DNA from: a bacterium
Lineage (GTDB): Bacteria; Patescibacteriota; Gracilibacteria; Peribacterales; Peribacteraceae
DNA: 64,000 bases
NCBI GenBank assembly: GCA_029558515.1
Contig: JAKQEM010000032.1
Location: 1-64,000 of the forward strand
Reading direction: 5' to 3'
Below the pieces are notes generated by a model. It was not told the origin of the DNA, ran no database searches, and saw only the letters and a list, made by a program, of their open reading frames with translations. The translations under genes were made by a program, and so were the position numbers. This document shows positions 18,325 through 27,353 of this stretch, piece after piece. Position 1 is the first letter of the stretch; the number at the start of each line of letters is the position of its first letter.

Positions 18325-19464
18325 TTATTTTGTTTTCTTCCTCCTTTTTGGCTTCCTGTTCAAATTTCTCAGTTTATCAGAACACTCTTCTCTTCCGCAA
18401 GTCTCTTGGTTCGGTCTGTTCTTTCTGGGGATGAAGGCACGATGGCAGAAACGGCAATGCGGTCCTATCCAGCTTCCGACAATGTCTTGCACGGTCACGA
18501 CTTCGCCCGTGATGAAGTACAGAAACCAGTTCAAAATCCATATCATGTGATTCGTGTCTTCGGCTTTCACAAGGGCGGTGTCATCGAGATTCCGCAAATA
18601 CACCCTGCTGCTCTCACGAGAGATAGTTCCTTCATTCAAATGGCTCTGTTGCGCCAGCCAGAAGCGCCAATGTTGCACTTCCTGCACGGTGAACGAATGT
18701 TTCTCCAACAATTGTCGCGCCTCTTTTTCCAAGCGCGGCTGCTCATGCAGCTTGTAATATGATTTCAACTCGCCCCTCAGCCCTTTTTTGTCTTTCTGGT
18801 AGTCGGGCAATAGTTTTTCATATTGCTCTGTCATCCGTCCGCTGGATATGTCCTTCAATCCCTCCACCTCAACGTACAGACGAAGAAAATCATTCAGCTC
18901 CGCCAATCTCTTTTTCATATGAGAGCGTATGGATCGTTTCTCCTTCGGGAAAGCGAGCGCTTCCTTTTCGTGCTTCAGGATAATTTTCACTGCCAGCATC
19001 TGGCGCTTGTCGTAGAGCAACTCGAAGTTTCCCTCGAGCAATTTCTTATTCGTGGTCCATCCGCCGACGTGCGGACGCGCTTTCCATCGAAAATATTTCT
19101 TCGTCGAAGGAAAATCGTACTCATTCGCGTGCCAGCGGTCGAGCCAGTCACCACCCATCCACAGGGATTCCATGTCATACCATTTCTTGCGATCAATCTT
19201 CATCGGCTGAAATTTCTCGAAATCGTGAGGATAAATCCAAATCCACTGGTCGCGCCCTTGATGATGGGTATAGATGCGGGCGTACTCCACGATGCCAAGG
19301 AAGAGACGCAGCGCCGGATACAGCAGTTTCTGCTTGTGCCACTCTTGCAGGCGTTTTTCACTGATGCGCAGATTATTTTTGTCGCAGTAACTCACGAACG
19401 AACTCTTCGTCAGAAGTGTTGATTGGCGGAAAGCCGGTTGAGTGTCGGATGTTGGGAGTTTCAT
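18325..19464 (-). CDS. Hypothetical protein with C-terminal zinc-finger motif
   Basis: 379 residues. The N-terminus resembles a MerR-like HTH (LTKSSFVSYCDKNNLRISEKRLQEWHKQKLLYP). The centre is Trp- and Lys-rich and predominantly helical (KHEKEALAFPKEKRSIRSHMKKRLAELNDFL). The end carries a four-Cys/His cluster, C-x2-CHRAF-x10-C-x4-C, followed by RNLNRKPKRRKK, similar to the CGNR-type zinc fingers of DNA-binding proteins. Family not recognised; probably a transcription regulator or DNA-binding protein of the element. It is divergent from the conflict-system operon 130 nt away, so it could regulate it. Bases 18242-18324 are non-coding. Confidence 0.72.
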   Translation of the reverse strand: MKLPTSDTQPAFRQSTLLTKSSFVSYCDKNNLRISEKRLQEWHKQKLLYPALRLFLGIVEYARIYTHHQGRDQWIWIYPHDFEKFQPMKIDRKKWYDMESLWMGGDWLDRWHANEYDFPSTKKYFRWKARPHVGGWTTNKKLLEGNFELLYDKRQMLAVKIILKHEKEALAFPKEKRSIRSHMKKRLAELNDFLRLYVEVEGLKDISSGRMTEQYEKLLPDYQKDKKGLRGELKSYYKLHEQPRLEKEARQLLEKHSFTVQEVQHWRFWLAQQSHLNEGTISRESSRVYLRNLDDTALVKAEDTNHMIWILNWFLYFITGEVVTVQDIVGSWIGPHCRFCHRAFIPRKNRPNQETCGREECSDKLRNLNRKPKRRKKTK

Positions 19465-19540
19465 GTGGGAAGCAGTATAGATGTCATATATCCGTACGTG
19501 CCAATTGTGGCGAAATTCTGCATTTCACACGGGTTTTCAG

Positions 19541-19569
19541 TTCAATTCTCTGAAGATTTATGGTAAAAT
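19541..19569 (+). promoter_or_regulatory. Sigma-70-type promoter of the transglutaminase-VWA gene
   Basis: -35 ttcaat (19541-19546), 17-nt spacer, -10 taaaat (19564-19569), about 25 nt before the ATG at 19594. The surrounding sequence is locally AT-rich compared with the genes. Confidence 0.5.
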
Positions 19570-19593
19570 ATATAAAGGAATTGTAAATGCCCT

Positions 19594-22491
19594 ATGCCCA
19601 CTCCACGATCGACTCCCGGCGATGACCCTATCAAGCAAGATCCTAAGGAGAATCCGGAATTTGAAGCGCCTGAAGAAGTCGTGGGAGGTCAGGGTATAGA
19701 AACGACGCGTGAGGATATTTCTTCCAGGGCAAAAGAAGCTGTGGAATTGCCAGCTGATCGCACAGTCCTTGATGTACCCATTGAATTCTGCGCAGAGGGC
19801 AGACGAATCGAAACGCTGAATCGCGGCGGCGCGTATGTTGTGCGCGTGAATGCCGCTCGCTTCCGAAGCCGCGAGGAAGCCGAGCGGGCGGGTATCGTCC
19901 AAGCCGCTTACCTACGCTCATTGCGCGACCATTTACAGACAGAAACCGGCAAGGCATTCGAGGCGCTGCAATCTTTCGGCTCGGCTGCACACAGCGCGTT
20001 GCGCCTGAAAGGAGTAAAAACACTCTCGGAATGGGAAAAAGAGGAGGTATCGGCTCTCAGGCAGCCATCTCAGACGCCCCTCACGCTCGCGCAAGTATTT
20101 GACCGAAGCGTTGAGCGCTACATCCTGACGGGAGAGATGCCGCAGGATATTCCAAATGAAGTGCGCCGAGCGCTCGAAAAAATCCCCGGACGACAAGGCA
20201 AGAGCGCTCTTGATTTCATCGCGCAGGAAAGCCGCTCACTCCGGAGCAGCGCAAAACTCTACGAAGAACATATCGTTCCTCTCCGCGACAATCTGAAGGC
20301 GGAGGATGGCGAGAAACGTATGACCGAGCGCGATGACTACGTCCCGCCGAACTTCAAGGGTGAGCAGGAACCGCTCGATCCGGAGAGCGTGCGGTGGAGG
20401 GTCGAGCCGTTCGTCGGCGGTTATTATCGCCAGCAACTCTACCGGTACGATCCGGCTGCGCAGAGAATCGTTGCGGAGCCGACCGAGAAAACGGAGTTTA
20501 CGCTCAACGATCCTCCCGAGGACATTGATGAATTGCCGCTCTATACGTTTCACGGTGTCTACGTCCCCGGCGAGGAGAATCGTATTCCGTTTCCAGAAAA
20601 GGGATTGCCTCTTCCGGATTCCCTGAATCCGAAGGAAGCATTCATACTTATGCGGAGTTCTGCGGGTGTTTTCTCTCTTGAAGAAAGGCAGCAGGGAACG
20701 GCGGCGGAACCGGTACAATATTCATTCAATTTTGTCCTCGCTCGGAGCAGCGATAACAGGATTGATGATGAACCGACTGACGCGGATCTCCTCACTATCG
20801 ATGGTCCGCTTGATGAAACCGCTGAAGAATTGATTGCAGGCCTGAAACAGAATGCCTTTCTGAATAAAGCGGATCGAGGGCGATCCCTCGTCTTTGCCAC
20901 TCGCAAGCAATTTGTGTATCCGAAGGATGAGGAAATGTCATCGATGGATGAACGGTATCGGGCTGCCGGAATGAATTTGCATCATGAAATGGCGGATTTG
21001 AAGCTCGCCGACTGCCACTGGAGCAATATCCGCGCGTCCGATCTCGGGCGTAGGCTGGAGGTCCCCATGCGTACACCGAGCGGCTTTTTCGTGACCCGCC
21101 ATCCCGATGTAGATTTTGCTCCTATTGGCGGTATTGGTCATGCATGGAGCGAGCGGTGGGACGAAACGTCACGGCAATGGATTCGCATGGACGCTACCCC
21201 GCCGAAACAGGACGAGGATGAAGAGGAAGACGAGAATGACGAAGATCAGCCCGCTTCAGCTCCAGCGGCTGCGGGTGAAAGAGAGACAAAGGTCGGCGTG
21301 AACGATGAAGAAAATGAGATAGAAGAAAGTGGTGTGCTCGAAATGAACGAACAGGAAATGGAGCGGCTCCTAGAACTCGTAACGCGCTCCGGCCCTTCGG
21401 CGGAGGAAGTAGCGGATGCGCTTTTCCGCGAGCGCACAAATGTTTCGGCGTCCGATTGGAAGAAGGTGGAAGGATTTGTCGAAACCGTGAACGCCGGCAA
21501 AGTACCGGAGGAGTCGCAGATTCCCGAAACACCGGACATGTTGCGGCATTTCCGCGACCGCATTACGGCTCCCAAGGGAACGCTCGAGCGAGAATGGCAA
21601 AAACTCTTCTGTCTTATCTGCACGCACCGCTTGGTCCACCGTCGCAAATTCCCCGGCAACGTCCGTCAGAGCGAAAGCACGACGGGATTGGAAAACCCCG
21701 TCGATGCCTACATCGACATCATGGCCGACGAACCAGATCCGATGGGATTCGGGATCGATACGAGGAGGCCGGAGACCATCCTCGACGTGAAGGCATTCGA
21801 GGAGGATTCCCTCGTCGATCTCACGTCGTCCATGAACGATACGGACGGCTACGGCAATGTGATGCGCGTCGAGCAGAAAAAAGTGGTGCTTTCGCTTCTC
21901 TATCATCTCATGGAACTGAACGCGGAATTGAACGATTCACGCGTCCGATCCCAACTGCGCACGCCACTCAAGATCCGATCCGAGGTCTACTCCATCCATG
22001 GCCAAGGCAAGAAGAACCAAGGCCAATTCGCGCGTCTCAAAGGGGCTGAAGAAGACATCACTGAAGCGGCGCTCGTGCATCTTGCGCGGGAACTCGATCA
22101 GACGACGCCCGGCGCGGGCGACTTCCTCAGCGCGTTACGCGCATACCGCGAAGGGTTGTCTCCGGAAACTCTGGAGCGTATTCGTTCGGGGGAACTGGTG
22201 AAAATGCTTACAATCTATTCCGATGGCAATCACTGGTGCAGCAACTGCGGCTCCGAATCCTGCAATGTGCAGATCCACGCGGAGCGTGTACGTGCCGCGC
22301 AGGAGGAAATTCGTGCCATCCGCGACCTCGGTATTATCGTGCAGGGAATCGGTTTCACGAAGAAAGCGGAGGCGATCAAGCTCATGTGCCAAGACCCGAA
22401 GGAACCCGGCGGTGCAGTTGTCGTCAATGACGTTTCCAGAGCCATTGCTGCCAGACACGCGATGCTGACAAAGCATTTGCAAAAACTATAA
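19594..22491 (+). CDS. Transglutaminase-like / von Willebrand factor A protein (partner of MoxR ATPase)
   Basis: 965 residues. Residues ~470-535 form a transglutaminase-like core: Cys in LADCHWSN, His in GGIGHAWSERW, Asp in RMDATP, the order Cys-His-Asp of this peptidase/crosslinking superfamily. A highly acidic linker follows (~540-600). The C-terminal ~230 residues look like a vWA domain: MIDAS-type DLTSSM at ~740 and a later acidic YSDGNHW (~875) followed by a Cys cluster (CSNCGSESC) and GIIVQGIGF. vWA proteins typically work with MoxR AAA+ ATPases, and the next gene is exactly that. Inferred role: effector or adaptor of a conflict system. The N-terminal 450 residues are unrecognised. Confidence 0.78.
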   Translation: MPTPRSTPGDDPIKQDPKENPEFEAPEEVVGGQGIETTREDISSRAKEAVELPADRTVLDVPIEFCAEGRRIETLNRGGAYVVRVNAARFRSREEAERAGIVQAAYLRSLRDHLQTETGKAFEALQSFGSAAHSALRLKGVKTLSEWEKEEVSALRQPSQTPLTLAQVFDRSVERYILTGEMPQDIPNEVRRALEKIPGRQGKSALDFIAQESRSLRSSAKLYEEHIVPLRDNLKAEDGEKRMTERDDYVPPNFKGEQEPLDPESVRWRVEPFVGGYYRQQLYRYDPAAQRIVAEPTEKTEFTLNDPPEDIDELPLYTFHGVYVPGEENRIPFPEKGLPLPDSLNPKEAFILMRSSAGVFSLEERQQGTAAEPVQYSFNFVLARSSDNRIDDEPTDADLLTIDGPLDETAEELIAGLKQNAFLNKADRGRSLVFATRKQFVYPKDEEMSSMDERYRAAGMNLHHEMADLKLADCHWSNIRASDLGRRLEVPMRTPSGFFVTRHPDVDFAPIGGIGHAWSERWDETSRQWIRMDATPPKQDEDEEEDENDEDQPASAPAAAGERETKVGVNDEENEIEESGVLEMNEQEMERLLELVTRSGPSAEEVADALFRERTNVSASDWKKVEGFVETVNAGKVPEESQIPETPDMLRHFRDRITAPKGTLEREWQKLFCLICTHRLVHRRKFPGNVRQSESTTGLENPVDAYIDIMADEPDPMGFGIDTRRPETILDVKAFEEDSLVDLTSSMNDTDGYGNVMRVEQKKVVLSLLYHLMELNAELNDSRVRSQLRTPLKIRSEVYSIHGQGKKNQGQFARLKGAEEDITEAALVHLARELDQTTPGAGDFLSALRAYREGLSPETLERIRSGELVKMLTIYSDGNHWCSNCGSESCNVQIHAERVRAAQEEIRAIRDLGIIVQGIGFTKKAEAIKLMCQDPKEPGGAVVVNDVSRAIAARHAMLTKHLQKL

Positions 22492-22504
22492 AATAGTGTA
22501 TAAT
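22477..22504 (+). promoter_or_regulatory. Sigma-70-type promoter of the MoxR ATPase gene
   Basis: -35 ttgcaa (22477-22482), 16-nt spacer, perfect -10 tataat (22499-22504). It overlaps the end of the upstream gene and lies 17 nt before the ATG at 22521, so the ATPase can be expressed separately from the vWA gene. Confidence 0.55.
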
Positions 22505-22520
22505 TATTAGAAACTATCCT

Positions 22521-25325
22521 ATGCCTACCACGAAGCCAACCGGCCTCCCGCAAGATCCTCCCGAGAAGGGCGGTCGTGCGGAATCGAAGCAGGATGAACC
22601 CTCGCGCAACATCGGTCTTGTGCGCGAAGCAATGCGGCTTGGATTCGATTTGTCCTCCCTTCGCTTGGAGCAATTCGCTCCCGAGGAACCGGTTTCATCG
22701 AACGGGTCGCCGCTTGGCACGGAGGAGATCAGGCAGAGAGCGCTTGAAACGCTCCACCTTCTCGATGAATACAATCGCGTGAAATTGGAGCCGAGCAAGG
22801 CGTCCCAAGGGCAGGTCGATGACATGCTCGGTGATGTCGAAAGTCTGGATGATTTCATCGCCGCTCTCGACACCAGTAAAGAGAAATCCAAGGCAAAAAC
22901 AGAGGAACCCAAAGCAAGATTCCGAAGGGAAGAACTGGCCGGAAAAATCAGGGAACTTCTTTCCGAGCCGCAGGTGTATCAATTCCTGCAGCAATCACTT
23001 GCGAAGGAAGCCGAGCGCTTCAAAGCGGTACAGCCACTTCTTTCGCGGCTGCACAAGCTGCGCCAAGTACAGGACATCGCTTTCGAGCGCATCCATACGC
23101 TCTCCCTTGAGAGCAAACGCAGACATGGCAAGATCGTAGGATCCGTGCAGACAACTATCGAAAAACTCTCGCGCCTCAGCAAAGAGGCGGAGGAAGAGGA
23201 GCAACGCTTGGAGGAAGAAGCGACCCCCTTGGAAAAAGGATGGATCGCTTCGCAGCGCCTCCTCGAATATAAACAACAGATGAAGACGGATCGCTTCGTC
23301 ATGGCACCGAGCCGCCGCGCGATTCTCGATGAGATGATCGCCAAGCTCGGCAGCAAAGGACGGGTGCTTCTGCTCGGTTCCAACGGAACGGGAAAGACGG
23401 AGCTTGCGGCGAAGGCGTTGAAGCTCGTTTCCAACGGGTATCACCTCGTGCCATGGCAGGAGGCCACGACCGGACAGGACATCTTCGGGCGGCAAGAAAT
23501 CCGCCGCCAGAACGGCCATGTAGAGAGCGGGCTGCGCCCTGGCCCCATGACCCGCGCCATCGAAGCAAAAGAAGGAGAACCGGCAGGCGTGCTCCATGAT
23601 GAGTTAAACCTCGGGAGCCTCCGCACGATTTACCTCCTGAAGAAGCTCTGGAACAGCCGTCCCGGGCAGGAGGTGGATGTGCCCGTACTCGATGAAAAGC
23701 GCAAATTGCCCCTGAACTATGCGGAGGTCTATACGGCAAACCCGAAGGATGAGCGCACGAGCAACCGCGAAGAGTTCGATGCGGGCATCACGCGCGTTCT
23801 CGGCGGCATGAACGTGCCGTTTCTGAAACAGGATGAGCAGGAGCAGATCATTCTCGCCAAGCTCATCGACGAGAACGGTGTCCTGCATCTTTCGAGGAGC
23901 GAAGCGCAGACGATCCGCGAGCTTGTAGCCAGCGCTGTCATGACGCAGCAATGCTTCGACCGTGCGTTCGCGGATTTGGGCGATGAAGCCCTCGGAGAAA
24001 TCAAGAACATGACGGGCATTTCCGATTTGCGCCTCACAAAGAAATTTCTCGACCCGGGACGGCTCATGGAAATGTTCGATACCTACGAGCAAAAGAGAGC
24101 TGAAGGCATGAGCGTCGCGGAATATCTTTCAGCAGAATTGAAGAAATTCCTCGCAGAGTTTGAGGTGGACGAAGAGAGAAACATCGCGCTCGCCATTCTG
24201 AAATTAAAGGGTGTTCTTACACCGGACAGCACGGCGACGGATCCCCATGTGCAAGTGATGACGAAGCCCGGCGAGAAGCCGTTCCTCCTCCCGTCCGAAC
24301 TCGCATTCATCGTGTCTTGCGATGATGGGTTGGACGACTCCGACGTGGAATTCGATCAAAAGGAAGTGAGCGTTGAGGAAGTGATTGCCTCAGACGGGGC
24401 GGAGGTGCTGGATCTTCTCAATGCGCGAAATCCCACCGTCATTCAGGCTACCAAAATCAAGCGCATGCTGGAGATGCAGGGAACGTCGCAACAGGCCATT
24501 GACCGCGCCCGCCGGACGATGCTCGAAAAGTGCGGCGAGGGGCACTTCTTCGGCCCAGAAGAGCTGATGAAGGCATTCCCCGGACTCAAGCTCGCCCCGA
24601 AAGATCTGCCGCCCCTCCCTCCAGACGACGAGATCGAGCGCCATGCTGCCTTGGGACACACGCTCCGTCTACGCGTGAGCACCGCGCCAGACGGATCGAA
24701 GCTCACGATCCCGAAGATGCGCGAACTGCTGCAGGAAAGCTTCGCTCGTAACAACGACGGAGAGGTGCTCTATAGCCCCAATTCCGACTGGAAGCTCGCC
24801 TCGACGTTCTACACGGACGAAGTGCCGGAGATGGCATGGGCGTTCACGTCCGATGAAGTCCTACCAGACTCCACAAGTAAGAACCATCTGCAGCAGACTC
24901 AAGTACTTGCCGACTATGCTCGTTCCACGCTCTTCAAGAAAGGTCAGCTGCCGCGCGAGTACCAGGAGGCCATACGGGAGTTTGAATCTCAGAAAGATGA
25001 GATCCAGCAATTGATGGGCAGCGACTGGAAGGCGGCAGCAGGACGTCTCGCGGGACTCAAGATCAACAAGCTTATGCGAGGCAACCCCGCAGAGACTGTG
25101 CAGGATCTCCTTGTTACTTTCCAAAACAATGATCCCAAGAGCCGAAAGCGCCTGCTTGAAAAAATGTGGACATGGACGGCAACCCAAAGCTCGGACGGCT
25201 GCCTCGTCTACGTCGGTAACTTCGGTCCGGGCGGCGTGAGCGTCGGCTTCTGGCGCCCGGACGACTCGGATGACGGTCTCGGGGTCGTCCTCGCTCGGAA
25301 GTTCCCTCGAACCTTGCGTACTTGA
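22521..25325 (+). CDS. MoxR-type AAA+ ATPase with DGR-diversified C-terminus
   Basis: 934 residues. N-terminal charged coiled-coil regions (~100-250). AAA+ module of MoxR/CbbQ type: Walker A LLLGSNGTGKTEL (~280-292), Walker B GVLHDELNLGSL (~355-366), sensor-1 region YTANPKDERTSN (~405) and Arg-containing GITRVLGG. A long helical linker leads to a ~240-residue C-terminal domain, shared with the next gene, that ends in the variable repeat (residues ~889-927). The last residues (LGVVLARKF) match the closing strand of the C-type-lectin/formylglycine-enzyme fold used by DGR targets. The ATPase would remodel or gate a partner, presumably the vWA protein, after the variable end binds a ligand; that is inference. 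Confidence 0.88.
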   Translation: MPTTKPTGLPQDPPEKGGRAESKQDEPSRNIGLVREAMRLGFDLSSLRLEQFAPEEPVSSNGSPLGTEEIRQRALETLHLLDEYNRVKLEPSKASQGQVDDMLGDVESLDDFIAALDTSKEKSKAKTEEPKARFRREELAGKIRELLSEPQVYQFLQQSLAKEAERFKAVQPLLSRLHKLRQVQDIAFERIHTLSLESKRRHGKIVGSVQTTIEKLSRLSKEAEEEEQRLEEEATPLEKGWIASQRLLEYKQQMKTDRFVMAPSRRAILDEMIAKLGSKGRVLLLGSNGTGKTELAAKALKLVSNGYHLVPWQEATTGQDIFGRQEIRRQNGHVESGLRPGPMTRAIEAKEGEPAGVLHDELNLGSLRTIYLLKKLWNSRPGQEVDVPVLDEKRKLPLNYAEVYTANPKDERTSNREEFDAGITRVLGGMNVPFLKQDEQEQIILAKLIDENGVLHLSRSEAQTIRELVASAVMTQQCFDRAFADLGDEALGEIKNMTGISDLRLTKKFLDPGRLMEMFDTYEQKRAEGMSVAEYLSAELKKFLAEFEVDEERNIALAILKLKGVLTPDSTATDPHVQVMTKPGEKPFLLPSELAFIVSCDDGLDDSDVEFDQKEVSVEEVIASDGAEVLDLLNARNPTVIQATKIKRMLEMQGTSQQAIDRARRTMLEKCGEGHFFGPEELMKAFPGLKLAPKDLPPLPPDDEIERHAALGHTLRLRVSTAPDGSKLTIPKMRELLQESFARNNDGEVLYSPNSDWKLASTFYTDEVPEMAWAFTSDEVLPDSTSKNHLQQTQVLADYARSTLFKKGQLPREYQEAIREFESQKDEIQQLMGSDWKAAAGRLAGLKINKLMRGNPAETVQDLLVTFQNNDPKSRKRLLEKMWTWTATQSSDGCLVYVGNFGPGGVSVGFWRPDDSDDGLGVVLARKFPRTLRT
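25188..25300 (+). repeat. DGR variable repeat VR1
   Basis: 113 nt that align without gaps to the template repeat 26829-26941. Most differences fall at template A positions. The last 23 nt (25278-25300, ctcggggtcgtcctcg...) are identical to TR and VR2 and serve as the initiation-of-homing region. It encodes the C-terminal end of the MoxR ATPase. Confidence 0.93.
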
Positions 25326-25406
25326 ATGCTTGATCTTCCTCGAATCCTTTTTCCTTGACGCATCCGCTACTGACGAATTTTCACCTCCTATAGTCCTTCA
25401 CTCCCG

Positions 25407-26429
25407 ATGCCCCGCGAAGCTCTCCACTCGTTCATCCGGCAACTCCAAGAAAGTACCGCCTACAGGGATCACGTCGGCGTGCGCACCGTCGTGGATGAGA
25501 CCGTCCGCAGGATTGCCGCTTTGCCGGAAGAAGGTGCCGGAGCATTGCTCAGAGAAGAAATTCATACGCTTCGAGATCAGCTCATTCCGCTCTTGCAGGG
25601 AACGAAGGCTCCGAAGAGGAAGGAGAAAAAAGGAGAAGCAGTCAGTCCCAAGGACGCGGAAGCGATCATGGGCAAAGACCGTTTCTTTGGCATCGAGGCT
25701 GTCCGCAAAGCCTTTCCTGGTATCACGCTCAAACCCGAGCACATTCCCTCTATTCCATTTTCCAAAGAAGATCTTGAGCGAGCGAAGGAACTCGGAGACA
25801 GCCTACGTCTGCGCATAGATAAGGCGCCCGGCAAAGGGAAACTCAACATGCAGAAAATGCAGGAATTGCTGCAGCCGGTCTTCGATCAGAGCGGCGAAGG
25901 GAAGGTGCTCTACGATACCGATTGGTACGAGAACGAGGACTTCTTCACCGAAGCGCCGGAACTCTGCTGGGTCCTTACGTCTGACGGCGTCATTCCCGAT
26001 TCCGAGGACAAAGATTACCTCGAACAGACGGAGCATATCGCGGAGTACCTCCGTGACACCGTGTACCAAGGCAAGAAGCTGCCGCAGCAGTACGCCGAGG
26101 CGATCAAGGAACTGGACGCACAAAAGGATGATATTCGCCAACTTATTGATGACGATAATTGGGAGAAGGCGGCAAAGAGACTTGCTGATCTCACACTCAA
26201 TAAACTTACGCGCCGCATCCCCGTCGAAGTGCTGTACGACATGCTTGTGTCATTCCAGAACGGCGGCAAGCGCCATCTGGACGACATGTACGATTGGACG
26301 TGCGTCCGTAGCTCGGACGGCGGCCTCGTCGACGTCGGTGCCTTCGTTCCGGGCGGCGTGCACGTCGACCACTGGCGCCCGCGCAGCTCGAATGACGCTC
26401 TCGGGGTCGTCCTCGCTCGGAAGTTCTGA
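25407..26429 (+). CDS. Second DGR target protein (paralogue of the ATPase C-terminal domain)
   Basis: 340 residues, ATG after a pyrimidine-rich leader (tccttcactcccg). From residue ~80 onward it aligns with the last ~400 residues of the upstream ATPase (FFGIEAVRKAFPGITL against FFGPEELMKAFPGLKL; LPQQYAEAIKELDAQKDDIRQL against LPREYQEAIREFESQKDEIQQL). It ends in variable repeat VR2, whose stop codon lies just past the homing region. It has no AAA+ module. It is therefore a free-standing diversified receptor domain, created by duplication of the 3' part of the ATPase gene; the ~60 nt after each stop are also similar. Probably co-transcribed with the ATPase (81 nt gap). Confidence 0.88.
   Translation: MPREALHSFIRQLQESTAYRDHVGVRTVVDETVRRIAALPEEGAGALLREEIHTLRDQLIPLLQGTKAPKRKEKKGEAVSPKDAEAIMGKDRFFGIEAVRKAFPGITLKPEHIPSIPFSKEDLERAKELGDSLRLRIDKAPGKGKLNMQKMQELLQPVFDQSGEGKVLYDTDWYENEDFFTEAPELCWVLTSDGVIPDSEDKDYLEQTEHIAEYLRDTVYQGKKLPQQYAEAIKELDAQKDDIRQLIDDDNWEKAAKRLADLTLNKLTRRIPVEVLYDMLVSFQNGGKRHLDDMYDWTCVRSSDGGLVDVGAFVPGGVHVDHWRPRSSNDALGVVLARKF
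26310..26422 (+). repeat. DGR variable repeat VR2
   Basis: 113 nt, gap-free alignment with TR (26829-26941) and VR1 (25188-25300). In my hand alignment VR1 and VR2 differ at 16 positions, 15 of which are A in TR. The homing region is 26400-26422. It forms the last ~38 codons of the second target. Confidence 0.93.
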
Positions 26430-26449
26430 GCCTTGCGACCTTGAAGGCT
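26429..26449 (+). other. Hairpin just downstream of VR2
   Basis: Inverted repeat agcctt-9 nt-aaggct, starting 6 nt after the homing region. Characterised DGRs need a small hairpin at this location for efficient homing; here the match in position supports but does not prove that role. The equivalent place after VR1 lacks a clean stem. Confidence 0.45.
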
Positions 26450-26828
26450 TGAGCCTGATCGAGTCCTTTTTCCTTGAAGCATCCGTTACAGGCGATTTTT
26501 GCACTGGATGCCACTGCAATTTGCATCATAGGATGCGATTGCGGCCCGTTCTTGCAGTCGGGGTTACGGCTCCGGCTCACGGTCCGCCTCATCTTTGCAG
26601 CCACTGAAGCGGTCAGCGTAGGTGGGAACCCGCCGGAATACCGTGTCTCCACGGAGCACAGTAGTGAGCGGGCTTAGATGCAGAAGGAACTTCTTGCTCA
26701 TTCTCAGACTCGGTATCGTCCCGTTCTGCGGGACGGTTGCGGGCGAATCAAATTCAGGGGAAAGAGGCTATAGGCCGCAAGGCAGTAAACCTCGATCCCC
26801 GGTGTTCCGGACGGGAATGGGCAGCAAT
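26450..26828 (+). ncRNA. Non-coding leader region upstream of the template repeat
   Basis: About 380 nt without a credible gene between the second target and TR. It contains a strong hairpin, cgtcccg-5 nt-cgggacg at 26717-26735, and several shorter dyads. In DGRs the template is transcribed as part of a longer RNA whose flanks are needed for priming and RT binding, so this stretch probably belongs to the TR RNA. Ends are not defined by sequence. Confidence 0.4.
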
Positions 26829-26941
26829 AGCTCGGATGGCAACCTCGTCAACGTCGGCAACTTCGATCGTGACGGCGTGAACGTCAACAACGATCAACCT
26901 GACAACTCGAATGGCAACCTCGGGGTCGTCCTCGCTCGGAA
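26829..26941 (+). repeat. DGR template repeat (TR)
   Basis: 113 nt, rich in aac triplets at the positions that vary in VR1 and VR2 (aac codons are the hallmark because A mutagenesis of both A positions gives many amino acids without stops). The 23-nt 3' end is identical to both VRs; the next bases differ by a single C/G, as expected for the distinction between the template and homing versions. It is non-coding here and lies upstream of the reverse transcriptase gene in the same orientation. Confidence 0.93.
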
Positions 26942-26989
26942 CTTCCTTCATGGTAACCCAAGGGGCTCCCGTCTCAAGAGTCCCTTAGG

Positions 26990-27340
26990 TTACGCATCGC
27001 GCGTCGACTTGATCCACCCGCCGAGCATGCGTCCGACTTCGTCAACCATCTCCTCGATTTGCGCATACTTCTTGAGATCGATTGCCTTCACATCCTTGGC
27101 GAGGCGCAGAAAAACGCGAAGGACGTTGAGCTTGAGGCTGACGCGTTCGAGCGGCTCCAACTTCTGCGGCTTGCGCATCTGGCTCGCGAGCAGAATCCCC
27201 TCGAGCACTTCGAGCATGAGAGCTTCGCAGCGGGGCCAGAGCGCGATGCGATCCTGCTTGGATACGGCAGCCCGCAGCTCATAGAGCTTCTTTGTCAGAT
27301 CGTATGCCCGCTTGAAGATTGGAATATCGAGTTCTTCCAT
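26990..27340 (-). CDS. avd: DGR accessory variability determinant (Avd-like four-helix bundle)
   Basis: 116 residues from ATG 27340. Four-helix bundle with the Avd/IVS-family pattern: PIFKRAYDLTKKLYELRAAV, a central LEVLEGILLASQM, LNVLRVFLRLAKDVKAI and the end GRMLGGWIKS that is characteristic of DGR Avd proteins. Avd forms a pentameric barrel that binds the reverse transcriptase and template RNA and is needed for homing. Unlike usual DGRs it is on the opposite strand, head-to-head with the RT gene with only 13 nt between start codons, and its 3' end points to TR. Consequently the TR-RT transcript is antisense to it. Confidence 0.9.
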   Translation of the reverse strand: MEELDIPIFKRAYDLTKKLYELRAAVSKQDRIALWPRCEALMLEVLEGILLASQMRKPQKLEPLERVSLKLNVLRVFLRLAKDVKAIDLKKYAQIEEMVDEVGRMLGGWIKSTRDA

Positions 27341-27353
27341 GACGACATGAAAT

